From positions 1 through 13,424 of the forward strand of contig JAKAHW010000012.1 in the NCBI GenBank assembly GCA_021825285.1: a DNA stretch of 13,424 bases. The letters are read 5' to 3'. Origin of the DNA: a bacterium (lineage in GTDB: Bacteria > Patescibacteria > Microgenomatia > Levybacterales > GWA1-39-11). This document shows positions 1 through 6,110 of the stretch, piece after piece (positions within the stretch are counted from its first letter, which is position 1; every line of letters begins with the position of its first letter). Position numbers and translations under genes: made by a program. Below the pieces are notes generated by a model that had not been told where the DNA came from, searched no databases, and worked only from the letters and a program-made list of their open reading frames with translations.

Positions 1-123
1 CTCATTATCCTTCCAAAAATCCGGGTCGCTGCTTTCTGCTTGGATTATTTCAATTTTTTTCTTTTTTTCAAGAAGATTTAACCTCTCAAGTAGTATTTGT
101 GCTTTTTTTATTGTTTCTTCCAT
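1..123 (-). CDS. prfB: Peptide chain release factor 2, N-terminus (partial, cut by window edge)
   Basis: Release factor 2 recognises UAA and UGA stop codons in the ribosomal A site and triggers peptide release in the cytoplasm. Only the first 41 codons are in the window; the gene runs off the left edge. The visible part is a helical, charged N-terminus ending in SSDPDFWKDNE, which matches the conserved 'D-P-x-F-W' stretch near the start of bacterial RF2; it is the only basis for the call. The ATG lies 2 nt after the stop of the upstream membrane-protein gene, so the two are probably co-transcribed. In many bacteria a programmed +1 frameshift at a CUU-UGA site around codon 25 controls this gene. 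Here the 41 codons are open in one frame, with no internal stop, so that autoregulation seems absent. RF1 is a less likely alternative. Confidence 0.72.
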   Translation of the reverse strand, partial: MEETIKKAQILLERLNLLEKKKKIEIIQAESSDPDFWKDNE

Positions 124-125
124 AT

Positions 126-500
126 TTATTTTTTACATAGGATTTGGCAAATTACATTTCCTTCGTTTTTTCCTTCAAGCAAATTTAAATCTTTAATAAT
201 TTTTTGTATAGCTGCTTGAGAAGAAGTAACATTTTCATAGGTAATTTGAGAAAGAGTTTGCTGGGCACCGCTTATTATTTTTGAAATGTCGTCTTTTGTT
301 GGAAGAGGCGGAACCTCCCTCTCTTCATTTTTTGCTGAAACCCCAAGGGTTCTTCTTCCAAAAATGTTTTCTTTTTTTACTAAATTTAATAAATAATAAA
401 AACCTATTCCTAAAAAAATTAGCAAAAGAGTAACGCCAATCAATATTCTTTTTAAATCCCATCTCTCTTCAACCTTTTCTTCTTCAAGCTGGATTTTCAT
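126..500 (-). CDS. Small single-pass membrane protein of unknown function
   Basis: A 124-residue protein that I do not recognise. An acidic cytoplasmic N-terminus (about 1-17, KIQLEEEKVEERWD) is followed by one hydrophobic segment (about 18-40) flanked by KR and KK, then a soluble tail of about 80 residues ending in two cysteines (ICQILC) and KK. The topology is probably N-in, tail outside. Start choice: a GTG one codon upstream is also in frame, but the ATG at 500 sits exactly 6 nt after a TATAAT hexamer with a TGn extension, so the mRNA is probably leaderless from this ATG. It leads into prfB 2 nt downstream, and its promoter is back to back with that of the MazG-like gene. Membership of any family is not established. 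Confidence 0.75.
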   Translation of the reverse strand: MKIQLEEEKVEERWDLKRILIGVTLLLIFLGIGFYYLLNLVKKENIFGRRTLGVSAKNEEREVPPLPTKDDISKIISGAQQTLSQITYENVTSSQAAIQKIIKDLNLLEGKNEGNVICQILCKK

Positions 501-506
501 CACCTT

Positions 507-515
507 ATTATACCA
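507..515 (-). promoter_or_regulatory. Extended -10 promoter for the membrane protein-prfB pair
   Basis: On the minus strand TGG-TATAAT is followed by exactly 6 nt (AAGGTG) and then ATG at 500, placing the expected +1 on the A of the ATG. The last AAGGTG could also serve as a Shine-Dalgarno, but it touches the start codon, which is too close. No good -35 is visible; the TGn extension may compensate. Confidence 0.6.
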
Positions 516-532
516 ACCTTTTCAAACTTTGA

Positions 533-538
533 TATAAT
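533..538 (+). promoter_or_regulatory. -10 box of the MazG-like gene (leaderless)
   Basis: TATAAT followed by 6 nt (TTCTGT) and the ATG at 545, predicting transcription start on the ATG itself. There is no Shine-Dalgarno. The -35 region would overlap the divergent minus-strand promoter at 507-515, so the two promoters probably compete for polymerase or share control. Confidence 0.6.
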
Positions 539-544
539 TTCTGT

Positions 545-889
545 ATGAACTTAAAAACTCTTCAGGAAAAAATTAGATTGATGACGGAAAAAACCGCTCC
601 CAAATACAAACTTTATACACCTCGGGAGAAAGAAATCCTTACAAAAACCGTGAAATTAAATGAAGAGGTCGGAGAACTTTGTAACGATATATTGGGAATT
701 TTAAGACTTCAAAGAAAAGCAAAACTTGAAAAATTTGATAGAAGAAATGTTTACCAAGAGTTTGCTGATGTAATTATAACAACAATTCAATTAGCAGAAG
801 CTGCGGGAGTCAACATTGAAAGGGCTGTAAATGATAAAATTAAAAAAATTGAAGAAAGACACAGCAAAGAAACTTCGAAGGATAACTAA
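545..889 (+). CDS. MazG-like nucleoside triphosphate pyrophosphohydrolase
   Basis: A 114-residue all-alpha NTP pyrophosphatase of the MazG/dUTPase-like superfamily. These enzymes hydrolyse (d)NTPs to NMP and pyrophosphate with Mg2+ and clean or balance the nucleotide pool. The family's metal-binding pattern is visible: E40-E41-x-x-E44 in the helix KLNEEVGEL and E72-x-x-D75 in EFADVIITTIQ, followed by AAGVNIERAVNDKIKKIEERH, the typical C-terminal helix of the fold. Length fits a single-domain member. It has its own leaderless-type promoter and stands alone between divergent prfB-side genes and the response regulator. Exact substrate (dUTP, dCTP or modified NTPs) cannot be read from the sequence. 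The EExxE + ExxD arrangement makes the superfamily call fairly safe. Confidence 0.82.
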   Translation: MNLKTLQEKIRLMTEKTAPKYKLYTPREKEILTKTVKLNEEVGELCNDILGILRLQRKAKLEKFDRRNVYQEFADVIITTIQLAEAAGVNIERAVNDKIKKIEERHSKETSKDN

Positions 890-900
890 CCTATAATATT

Positions 901-928
901 CAAATTTAAGGAATCCTTAAGAAATTTG
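901..928. repeat. Inverted repeat upstream of the response regulator (operator candidate)
   Basis: TTAAGGA-A-TCCTTAA (906-920) is a perfect 7-bp palindrome around one base, extended imperfectly outward by CAAATT...AAATTTG. It lies just after the MazG-like stop and about 30 bp before the -35 of the response-regulator promoter. There is no T-run after it, so a terminator is less likely than a protein-binding site. Confidence 0.4.
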
Positions 929-958
929 TAAGAAGTTGGAAAGATTAAACTCTTTGTA

Positions 959-986
959 TTGATTTCCTTTTTTAAATTTGTATAAT
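959..986 (+). promoter_or_regulatory. Sigma-70-type promoter of the response regulator (leaderless)
   Basis: TTGATT (959-964), 16-bp spacer, TATAAT (981-986), then 6 nt (AGAGTC) to the ATG at 993. This is the best two-box promoter in the window, and the spacing predicts that transcription begins on the ATG. It also rules out an upstream in-frame TTG at 978, which lies in front of the -10 box. Confidence 0.68.
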
Positions 987-992
987 AGAGTC

Positions 993-1658
993 ATGCTGTT
1001 TAAGGTTCTCGTTGTTGAAGACGACAAAGACATCCAAGAGTATTTAAAAGAAATGCTTCTTGAAGCAGGTTTTTCTGTTGAAGCATCGTCCGACGGAATT
1101 TCAGCTCTTAATATTGTAAAAAAGTCACCTCCGGATATTGTGGTTTTGGACCTCGGCTTACCGGATATCAGCGGAGACGCTGTTTGCTCAGAAATAAAAA
1201 AGAGGAATCCAGATATCCCGGTAATTATTCTGACAGCAAAAGGAACCACTTCCGATATCGTCCACGGCTTAAATCTGGGGGCTGATGATTACTTACCAAA
1301 ACCTTTTGAGGCCGAAGAGCTTTTAGCAAGAATAAAAGCAAGGCTAAGACAAAAAGGTAATTCAAAGCTAAAGGTTGCGGAATTAGAATTAGACAACACA
1401 ACATTAGAGGTAAAAAGAGGTGCAAGAAAAATTAGCCTAACACCTACCGAATTTAAGCTTCTTGAATACCTTATGAGCAATAAAGGCAGGGTTCTCAGTC
1501 GAGAAATGATTCTAAATAGAATTTGGCTTTCCTCGCCTGATATCGAAACTCGAGTTGTAGATGTTTATATGGGATATCTTAGAAAAAAAGTTGATTCGGA
1601 TTCTCCAAAACCTCTTATTCACTCCATTCGCGGCTTTGGTTACGTAATAAAAGACTAG
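993..1658 (+). CDS. OmpR/PhoB-family response regulator
   Basis: A 221-residue DNA-binding response regulator. The receiver domain (about 3-115) has the acidic pair E9-D10-D11, phospho-acceptor D53 in VVLDLGLPD, T81 in ILTAK and K103 in YLPKPF, so all catalytic positions are present. The winged-helix effector (about 125-220) shows the family signatures SLTPTEFKLLEYL, LSREMILNRIW, VDVYMGYLRKKVD and IHSIRGFGYVI. Phosphorylation would drive dimerisation and promoter binding. The start is set by the promoter 6 nt upstream of ATG; an earlier in-frame TTG lies inside or before that promoter. The likely partner kinase is the GAF-histidine kinase at 2392, separated by the GlsB-like gene. Pairing is inferred from proximity only. 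Regulated genes are unknown; the palindrome at 901-928 may be an autoregulatory site. Confidence 0.93.
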   Translation: MLFKVLVVEDDKDIQEYLKEMLLEAGFSVEASSDGISALNIVKKSPPDIVVLDLGLPDISGDAVCSEIKKRNPDIPVIILTAKGTTSDIVHGLNLGADDYLPKPFEAEELLARIKARLRQKGNSKLKVAELELDNTTLEVKRGARKISLTPTEFKLLEYLMSNKGRVLSREMILNRIWLSSPDIETRVVDVYMGYLRKKVDSDSPKPLIHSIRGFGYVIKD

Positions 1659-1737
1659 CCAACCAGTTCTTACCCTACTCTTACTCCCCCTTTATTCAAT
1701 TATCATTTCATAATCTTAAACTTCAAATGCTAATTTT

Positions 1738-1750
1738 AAGGAGGGAGGTG
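1738..1750 (+). promoter_or_regulatory. Very strong Shine-Dalgarno of the GlsB-like gene
   Basis: AAGGAGGGAGGTG ends 5 nt before the ATG at 1756 and contains two overlapping anti-SD matches. It contrasts with the SD-less, leaderless genes around it and suggests high translation from a longer mRNA leader. The promoter itself was not found with confidence in 1659-1737. Confidence 0.75.
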
Positions 1751-1755
1751 AAAGT

Positions 1756-2013
1756 ATGAATATCATTTTATGGATTGTTTTTGGAGGTCTTGCCGGATGG
1801 ATTGCTTCACTAGTCATGGGCAAAGCCGGCCAACAAGGACTTCTAATGGATATAGTTTTGGGAGTTGTGGGAGCAATAATAGGTGGGTTTATAATGAATC
1901 TTTTTGGACAACCGGGCGTAAGTGGATTCAATATCTACAGCCTGATTGTAGCGGTGGTAGGAGCAGTGGCGTTGATTGCTATAGGAAGGATCCTGAACCG
2001 TGGTGAAGTGTGA
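1756..2013 (+). CDS. GlsB/YeaQ/YmgE-type small membrane protein (transglycosylase-associated family)
   Basis: An 85-residue, almost wholly hydrophobic protein with three predicted membrane helices (about 2-20, 29-50 and 58-79). The family hallmarks are visible: LWIVFGGLAGWIASLVMG at the N-terminus, then LGVVGAIIGGFIMNLFG with glycine-rich packing. Members are widespread stress-associated inner-membrane proteins; despite the family name no transglycosylase activity is established. It is preceded by the strongest Shine-Dalgarno in the window and closed by a strong terminator, so it is probably a highly expressed monocistronic gene. The stop is UGA, which supports standard decoding. Its position between the response regulator and the histidine kinase suggests it could be a target of that pair; this is inference. 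Confidence 0.88.
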   Translation: MNIILWIVFGGLAGWIASLVMGKAGQQGLLMDIVLGVVGAIIGGFIMNLFGQPGVSGFNIYSLIVAVVGAVALIAIGRILNRGEV

Positions 2014-2035
2014 CAAGTATATTTTGGAGATTTAT

Positions 2036-2067
2036 AAAAAGGGGTGCTTAATAAGTACTCCTTTTTT
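2036..2067 (+). terminator. Rho-independent terminator after the GlsB-like gene
   Basis: A 14-bp stem (2036-2049 with 2053-2066) with a 3-nt loop AAT, AAAAAGGGGTGCTT against AAGTACTCCTTTTT, ending in a run of six T. The two non-Watson-Crick positions are G-U wobbles only in the plus-strand RNA, which supports the plus orientation. Confidence 0.85.
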
Positions 2068-2178
2068 AGATTTGGAATAAACTATTAGTGTAAGCTTTCT
2101 TTCAAGGAGTTATGTTCTCTCAAATTTGGGGTTTGGGAAATCCAAAAAAATCATATAAATGGAAAAGGGGGAAAGAAA

Positions 2179-2307
2179 ATGACTTTTTTGCTTCTTCCTC
2201 TTCGCATGGAGCACTTAATACGTTCCAAAAATGATAAAAAATGTTTGCTTTTTTTAAACTTTCGGAAACTTTTTCTTTCACAACTATATGCTAAAGAACA
2301 AGCATAA
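2179..2307 (+). CDS. Possible 42-aa small protein
   Basis: An ATG preceded by a purine-rich GGGGG-AAAGAAA stretch (SD-like, about 7 nt spacing) opens 42 codons beginning MTFLLLPLRMEHLIRSKN and ending in KEQA before TAA. The peptide is basic and rich in Leu, Phe and Lys. I do not recognise it. Leu/Phe/Lys richness is also what random AT-rich DNA encodes, so this may be a chance ORF. Confidence 0.2.
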   Translation: MTFLLLPLRMEHLIRSKNDKKCLLFLNFRKLFLSQLYAKEQA

Positions 2308-2356
2308 GAGATCAAGAAAAAAAGGGTAAGAAAAATATAAGAGTTATCCGTTCATC

Positions 2357-2383
2357 TTGTCAAAGAAAGGTGTATACTATACG
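2357..2383 (+). promoter_or_regulatory. Weak promoter candidate for the histidine kinase
   Basis: TTGTCA (2357-2362), 15-bp spacer, TATACG (2378-2383), then 8 nt to the ATG at 2392. A TATACT at 2373-2378 overlaps and is an alternative -10 with a short leader. Neither is convincing alone, but no Shine-Dalgarno is present, so a short or absent leader fits. Confidence 0.3.
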
Positions 2384-2391
2384 CGCTTATT

Positions 2392-3597
2392 ATGCTCGCA
2401 AATCTTGAAAACATTTACGAATCTGCTGCAAAACTTCTCGTCCCCCTGACTCCTGATGAAATTTACAAAACCATAGTTGAGGAAGCAATGAAATTGTCAG
2501 AGACAGAATATGGGACCATCTTCCTTCTGCAAAATGGAAGGTTAATTCAGCATTTTACAAACACAAAATATCCAACCGATGAACCGCGTAAAGAAGGATT
2601 TACCTACGCCTCTTTTAAATCCGGTAAAGCTATCATTCTAAAAACAAAAGTAATAAAAGAGATACATCCTGAAATTATTAATCAAGGAGTTAAATCTTTG
2701 ATTATTATTCCGCTGGAATTTAACAATAAATCTATAGGAGTTCTAACTTTACAGTCATCTGAAGAAAAACATTTTAATGATAATTTTTTAGCAAATCTAA
2801 AGATTTTCGGGTCCTTAGCAAGTCTTGCCATTAGAAACATCCAGCTTTATACGAAGGTAAAAAACGAGCTTAGGCTGAGAGATCTTTTTATTTCCATGGC
2901 TTCTCATGAACTACGAACACCGCTAACAACCATAATTACTTTCATAGAATTGTTGAAAAAGAGAGCTGAAAAAGGAGGGAAACCGGATCCCAAATGGATT
3001 AGAACTCTTTCGTCCGAAACTACAAGATTGATAAATTTATTCAATGAGCTCTTTCAATTAGACCAAATTAAAACAGGGGATTTGAAATACCGCTTTAAGA
3101 AAAATAGGTTACAAGAAATTATTAGAAGAGCTATGCTTACTTTTAGTACTATGCGTCCCGAAAGAGTAGTTATTTTCCAAAATCAGTTATTTTCCCAAAA
3201 AGATGACGTTTATTGTGATTTTGATAAAATAATTCAAGTAATTTTAAATCTTCTCAATAACGCGGCGAAGTTTTCCCCTCAACAATCGGAAATAGTTTTA
3301 TCTTTATCTTCCGATTCAGGCTTTTTAATCCTTTCGGTTACCGACAGAGGGAAAGGGATTAACAAGGCAGATTTGCCGCACATTTTTGAAAGTTTTTATA
3401 AAGGAAAACATCATGGAAAAGAAGGCATGGGTTTGGGATTATTTTTAACAAAAAAAATAATAGAAAGGCATCAAGGAATTATCGAGGTACACTCTAAACT
3501 AAATAAAGGGAGTGTTTTTTTGATAAAGTTGCCAAAACATAATCCTGAATTAAGGTTAAAACAACAAAAAAATAATTCTTTATCGACTGACTTTTAA
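2392..3597 (+). CDS. Soluble GAF-domain sensor histidine kinase
   Basis: A 401-residue histidine kinase with no transmembrane segment, so it probably senses a cytoplasmic signal. An N-terminal GAF domain (about 8-150, with TEYGTIFLL and SLIIIPLEFNNKSIGVLTLQ) leads into a HisKA dimerisation helix pair with the H-box FISMASHELRTPLTTI, phospho-accepting H172. The HATPase domain follows: N-box QVILNLLNNAAKFSP (N286/N290), G1 DRGKGI (318-323), F-box HIFESFYKG and G2 GMGLGL (345-350). All catalytic boxes are intact. It would autophosphorylate and pass the phosphate to a response regulator; the OmpR-type regulator at 993 is the only one in the window. The GAF ligand is unknown. The last 18 nt overlap the 3' end of the opposing gene. 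Confidence 0.93.
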   Translation: MLANLENIYESAAKLLVPLTPDEIYKTIVEEAMKLSETEYGTIFLLQNGRLIQHFTNTKYPTDEPRKEGFTYASFKSGKAIILKTKVIKEIHPEIINQGVKSLIIIPLEFNNKSIGVLTLQSSEEKHFNDNFLANLKIFGSLASLAIRNIQLYTKVKNELRLRDLFISMASHELRTPLTTIITFIELLKKRAEKGGKPDPKWIRTLSSETTRLINLFNELFQLDQIKTGDLKYRFKKNRLQEIIRRAMLTFSTMRPERVVIFQNQLFSQKDDVYCDFDKIIQVILNLLNNAAKFSPQQSEIVLSLSSDSGFLILSVTDRGKGINKADLPHIFESFYKGKHHGKEGMGLGLFLTKKIIERHQGIIEVHSKLNKGSVFLIKLPKHNPELRLKQQKNNSLSTDF

Positions 3598-3909
3598 ACC
3601 ATCCATATCTTCTTTTAACTGTTTCTTTAAATTATTTACCGCTTTAATTATTTTTTCTTCAATGTCATCTGTTTTTTTAAACAAATGCTTCCAGATTTTT
3701 TCATGATCAGCAGATTTTAAGTTATCTAAAAACGTCTTTTTTTCTTTTTGCGGCAGCTCTGTAAGCACAGTATCAATTACGACATAATGAATGCTTGATT
3801 CCGCAATTGAAATAAGATGTTCTTTCTCTTTTTTTGAAAGCTCCAAATTGTCCAACTCAATTATTAAAGTATCGTGTTCTATTAAATAACTATAAAAATG
3901 CTTAATCAT
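3580..3909 (-). CDS. 109-aa protein of unknown function, charged and helical
   Basis: A 109-residue soluble protein I cannot assign. It appears all-helical, with Lys/Glu-rich segments, a central hydrophobic stretch HYVVIDTVLTELP, then QKEKKTFLDNL, HEKIWKHLFKK and an amphipathic C-terminal helix. It resembles the small hypothetical proteins often seen in Microgenomates-like genomes, but I cannot name a family. The start ATG has an AAAGGA Shine-Dalgarno about 8 nt upstream, unlike the leaderless neighbours, so it may be the distal gene of a transcript beginning at the 292-aa gene, 87 nt upstream. Its last 18 nt overlap the histidine kinase gene tail to tail, so read-through would give antisense RNA to the kinase. 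Confidence 0.7.
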   Translation of the reverse strand: MIKHFYSYLIEHDTLIIELDNLELSKKEKEHLISIAESSIHYVVIDTVLTELPQKEKKTFLDNLKSADHEKIWKHLFKKTDDIEEKIIKAVNNLKKQLKEDMDGLKVSR

Positions 3910-3996
3910 TTTTGCGTCCTTTCTTTTGAAGCAAAAATAAAATAATTTTATGTTTCATTTTTAACTAATAATAATTAGATTATAAATAAATTGAAT

Positions 3997-4875
3997 TTAT
4001 TTTGTTTCAATTGGCCCTAACGGCACTTTATTTTCATGATCGTCAATAAAAAAGTATAACACTGCTCCCTTTTGCGCACCATCCACCCGCTCCAGATACT
4101 TCATAACTTCAGGGGATCCCCCTAAATGTTTTCCTGTCCACTCTGCTGGACCAGCATCTCCAATAACAACAACCATTGCTTTTCCATTGCTTGGATTAAC
4201 AATAAGCATCTTCCTGTACTTAAAGAAAGTTATAAAATCCCGTACATTTTCATTGAAACCCGGAGCCAGGAATGTCTGTGCCGCAATATAATACTTCTCT
4301 TTTAATTTATCCTCTGGTTTTAAGTTATCGTAAGAAGGAGCAAAATACCCCCAAGCTCCAAGTCCCGGAGCCATACCGGAGGAAGTAAAGCTTAAAGCTT
4401 CATTATCGGTATCAAAATGAGTATTCATATTGTCACCTGGAAATCGGGCCAAATGTTGTTCCGCTCCAATAAATCCATAACTTCTATTTAGTCTTTTCCC
4501 ATCCAGTTCTGGAGAAACCTTAAGACCAAATCTATTTGAAAGAAGAGCTGAAATTGTCGCTTCTTCGGTATTTGTTAAGGGACGGACTTCATTTGGAAGA
4601 ATATTTGCCAGATCTGAAACCAAAAATATATTTTTATCAAGTTTTATTGGAAAAGCCGCTTCTTTCGCATGGACTCCCGGAGTTGGTAAAAGGCCAGCGA
4701 TTGGACTTGTCAAAAGCATTATCCCTGAAAGCGTTCCGATAGCCAAATGCTTTGAATTATTAATAAATTCTTCGAGAGCATCTTCGTGCTTATCCCAAAG
4801 ATTTTTTTGCAGCTCTTTATGTTTTTTAAGCCACTTATCTTTTAAACTATGGTAAGGAGAGTTATTTGCCGTCAT
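3997..4875 (-). CDS. Membrane-anchored protein with a putative RlpA-like double-psi beta-barrel domain
   Basis: A 292-residue protein. A basic, amphipathic N-terminus (1-42) precedes one hydrophobic segment (about 43-63, AIGTLSGIMLLTSPIAGLLP), then a long extracytoplasmic part. The C-terminal region (about 195-280) contains NPSNGKAMVVVIGDAGPAEW, which resembles the RlpA/DPBB core 'G-K-x-V-V-V-x-I-x-D-x-G-P', with D240 at the position of the conserved aspartate; a later GGSPEVMKYL matches the 'DLS-x-x-A-x-x-x-L' helix loosely. DPBB proteins include peptidoglycan-cleaving or glycan-binding enzymes, so a cell-wall role is plausible. This is a remote pattern match, not a firm assignment. The gene has its own leaderless-type promoter and lies downstream of the sigma/anti-sigma pair, which fits an envelope function. 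Confidence 0.72.
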   Translation of the reverse strand: MTANNSPYHSLKDKWLKKHKELQKNLWDKHEDALEEFINNSKHLAIGTLSGIMLLTSPIAGLLPTPGVHAKEAAFPIKLDKNIFLVSDLANILPNEVRPLTNTEEATISALLSNRFGLKVSPELDGKRLNRSYGFIGAEQHLARFPGDNMNTHFDTDNEALSFTSSGMAPGLGAWGYFAPSYDNLKPEDKLKEKYYIAAQTFLAPGFNENVRDFITFFKYRKMLIVNPSNGKAMVVVIGDAGPAEWTGKHLGGSPEVMKYLERVDGAQKGAVLYFFIDDHENKVPLGPIETK

Positions 4876-4881
4876 GCTTTA

Positions 4882-4890
4882 ATGATAGCA
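4882..4890 (-). promoter_or_regulatory. Extended -10 promoter of the DPBB-like gene (leaderless)
   Basis: On the minus strand TGC-TATCAT is followed by exactly 6 nt (TAAAGC) and the ATG at 4875. There is no Shine-Dalgarno. It lies in the 43-bp gap after the anti-sigma gene, giving the DPBB-like gene its own start of transcription. Confidence 0.58.
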
Positions 4891-4918
4891 AAATTTTAAA
4901 GGGGCGACACTAATTTTT

Positions 4919-5551
4919 TTAATCGTTTTTTCCTTCCTCTTTTCGAAAAACTTTTTCGCCTTTTACCTCCTTGTTATCAATTTTATTTTCCGTCTTTACC
5001 TCATCTCGTCCTTCACGATTGGCCTCTATTGCCTTGTTAATTTCTTCACGGGAGGAAGAGTTTTGCTCAATTGCTTTCTTGAATTCCTCCTCCTGTTTTT
5101 CGAGTCTTTCTCTCAAATCCTTTCTTTCGTTATCTGATTTAAGGTTTTCTTTTTCCGATCTAATGTTTTCCCTGTACTCTTCGACAGTTTTTTTAATTTC
5201 TGAATCTCTCTTTTTGTTAGCCAAATCAACGATTTCTTTTGCCCTATTCTCTGCTTTCACTTGAGGTTTTGAAACAACTGATGCAATGTTTTCCGAAAAC
5301 CTTTTTACAGCATAAAGAGGTTCCCCTGGGAGCGCACCCTGGGCTACTTGAATTAGACCAAAAAGCGAAGTAACCAAAAGTATCAACACGGCAAACAAAC
5401 GGGCCAAGTTCTTGTCAAAAAAATGAATTTCCTTTTTAATCTCAGGCAATTTTTCCCGGACTTGCTTCCAACCGTTTTGCATAAAATCCTCAGACGGATT
5501 ATTCATTAAATATTTATTTTTTTCAAATTGTAGCAATTTTTCAATTTTCAT
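4919..5551 (-). CDS. Putative membrane anti-sigma factor (DUF5667-like)
   Basis: A 210-residue protein. The N-terminal cytoplasmic part (1-48) includes SEDFMQNGWKQVREKLPEI, a single membrane helix follows (about 49-70, RLFAVLILLVTSLFGLIQVA), then QGALPGEPLYAVKRFSENI, the motif typical of DUF5667 proteins, and a long Glu/Lys-rich coiled coil (about 95-205). Its ATG lies inside the end of the ECF sigma gene with an 11-bp overlap and an AAGGAG Shine-Dalgarno, so the two are translationally coupled. Position, topology and coupling suggest an anti-sigma factor that holds the sigma factor at the membrane and releases it on an envelope signal. No zinc-binding anti-sigma (ZAS) motif is seen in the cytoplasmic part, so the sigma contact would be unconventional. 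Confidence 0.8.
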   Translation of the reverse strand: MKIEKLLQFEKNKYLMNNPSEDFMQNGWKQVREKLPEIKKEIHFFDKNLARLFAVLILLVTSLFGLIQVAQGALPGEPLYAVKRFSENIASVVSKPQVKAENRAKEIVDLANKKRDSEIKKTVEEYRENIRSEKENLKSDNERKDLRERLEKQEEEFKKAIEQNSSSREEINKAIEANREGRDEVKTENKIDNKEVKGEKVFRKEEGKND

Positions 5552-6086
5552 AATTATTCTCCTTAAGATAAGCTTTCAATTTCTTCAAAATCCTATGCAA
5601 CCTCACTCTTACCGCTCCTTCCCCTTTCCCTAATATTTTCCCTATTTCAGCATATGACATCTCTTCAAAATACCTCAAAACAACAATTTCCTTTTCTTCA
5701 TCTTCAAGGGTCGATAAAGCTTTTTGCGTTATCTCCTTAACCATGCTTTGGTTCACAATTTCCTCCAAATCCTCATTTGAAGGCAAAATATCTGCAATTA
5801 CTTCCAAAGATATCTCTTTTCTTTTCCTTTGAAAATCGAAAACCAAATTTCTGGCGATTGCATATAAATAGGATTGAAAAGTGCCTCTTTTTTGGTCAAA
5901 ACCAGGTAAAGAGATCCAAGCTTTAATAAAAGCATTTTGTGTAATATCCTCGGCAAGCTCTTTACTGTAAACCATAAAGTAAACGTAACGATAGATTTTT
6001 TTAATATAAATCTCATATATTTTGCCGTATGCAGTTTTACATCCTTTTTTTGCGGAAAGAACAAGTTTTTCAACTTCCTCATTCAT
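5541..6086 (-). CDS. ECF (sigma-70 family, group IV) RNA polymerase sigma factor
   Basis: A 181-residue extracytoplasmic-function sigma factor, which directs RNA polymerase to a dedicated promoter set. Region 2 (about 10-85) shows the -10-binding and core-binding helices: IYEIYIKKIYRYVYFMV, AEDITQNAFIKAW and FQSYLYAIARNLVFDFQRK. Region 4 (about 115-172) carries the helix-turn-helix LRYFEEMSYAEIGKILGKG followed by AVRVRLHRILKKLK for -35 recognition. Regions 1.1 and 3 are absent, as expected for ECF types. The stop is UGA and overlaps the start of the putative anti-sigma gene by 11 bp. A TATAAT ends 9 nt before the ATG, so basal expression may come from the housekeeping sigma with almost no leader. 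The divergent DUF5666-like gene is a likely target. Confidence 0.92.
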   Translation of the reverse strand: MNEEVEKLVLSAKKGCKTAYGKIYEIYIKKIYRYVYFMVYSKELAEDITQNAFIKAWISLPGFDQKRGTFQSYLYAIARNLVFDFQRKRKEISLEVIADILPSNEDLEEIVNQSMVKEITQKALSTLEDEEKEIVVLRYFEEMSYAEIGKILGKGEGAVRVRLHRILKKLKAYLKENNYEN

Positions 6087-6095
6087 AAGAAAACA

Positions 6096-6101
6096 ATTAT
6101 A
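6096..6101 (-). promoter_or_regulatory. -10 box of the sigma factor operon
   Basis: TATAAT on the minus strand, 9 nt before the ATG at 6086, with no Shine-Dalgarno between. A start 7 nt after the hexamer would leave only about 3 nt of leader. The -35 region overlaps the inverted repeat at 6111-6129. Confidence 0.45.
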
Positions 6102-6110
6102 CTACTCTTT

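Larger units (their letters stand above)
2068..2391. other. 324-bp region without a long gene, upstream of the histidine kinase
   Basis: Poly-A/T-rich intergenic DNA between the GlsB terminator and the kinase. It holds a possible 42-codon ORF (2179-2307) and a weak promoter near 2357-2383. I see no tRNA, no convincing structured RNA and no repeats of note. Confidence 0.5.

Noticed and set aside
978..992. TTG start for the response regulator at 978
   Set aside because: The TATAAT box at 981-986 lies within those codons, and the receiver domain begins normally from the ATG at 993.
917..1249. Antisense ORFs inside the response regulator, secA, serS and other genes
   Set aside because: They lie wholly within strongly supported genes, have no recognisable motifs or ribosome sites, and are frame shadows.
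1756..2013. Recoding of UGA as an amino acid, as in some CPR lineages
   Set aside because: UGA ends the GlsB-like and sigma genes at the expected family lengths, and an RF2 gene is present.
3940..4001. Terminator candidates after the DPBB-like gene (AATAAAT-TGA-ATTTATT and ATAAAAT-A-ATTTTAT)
   Set aside because: Both stems are made only of A/T pairs and are too weak to separate from background in such AT-rich DNA.
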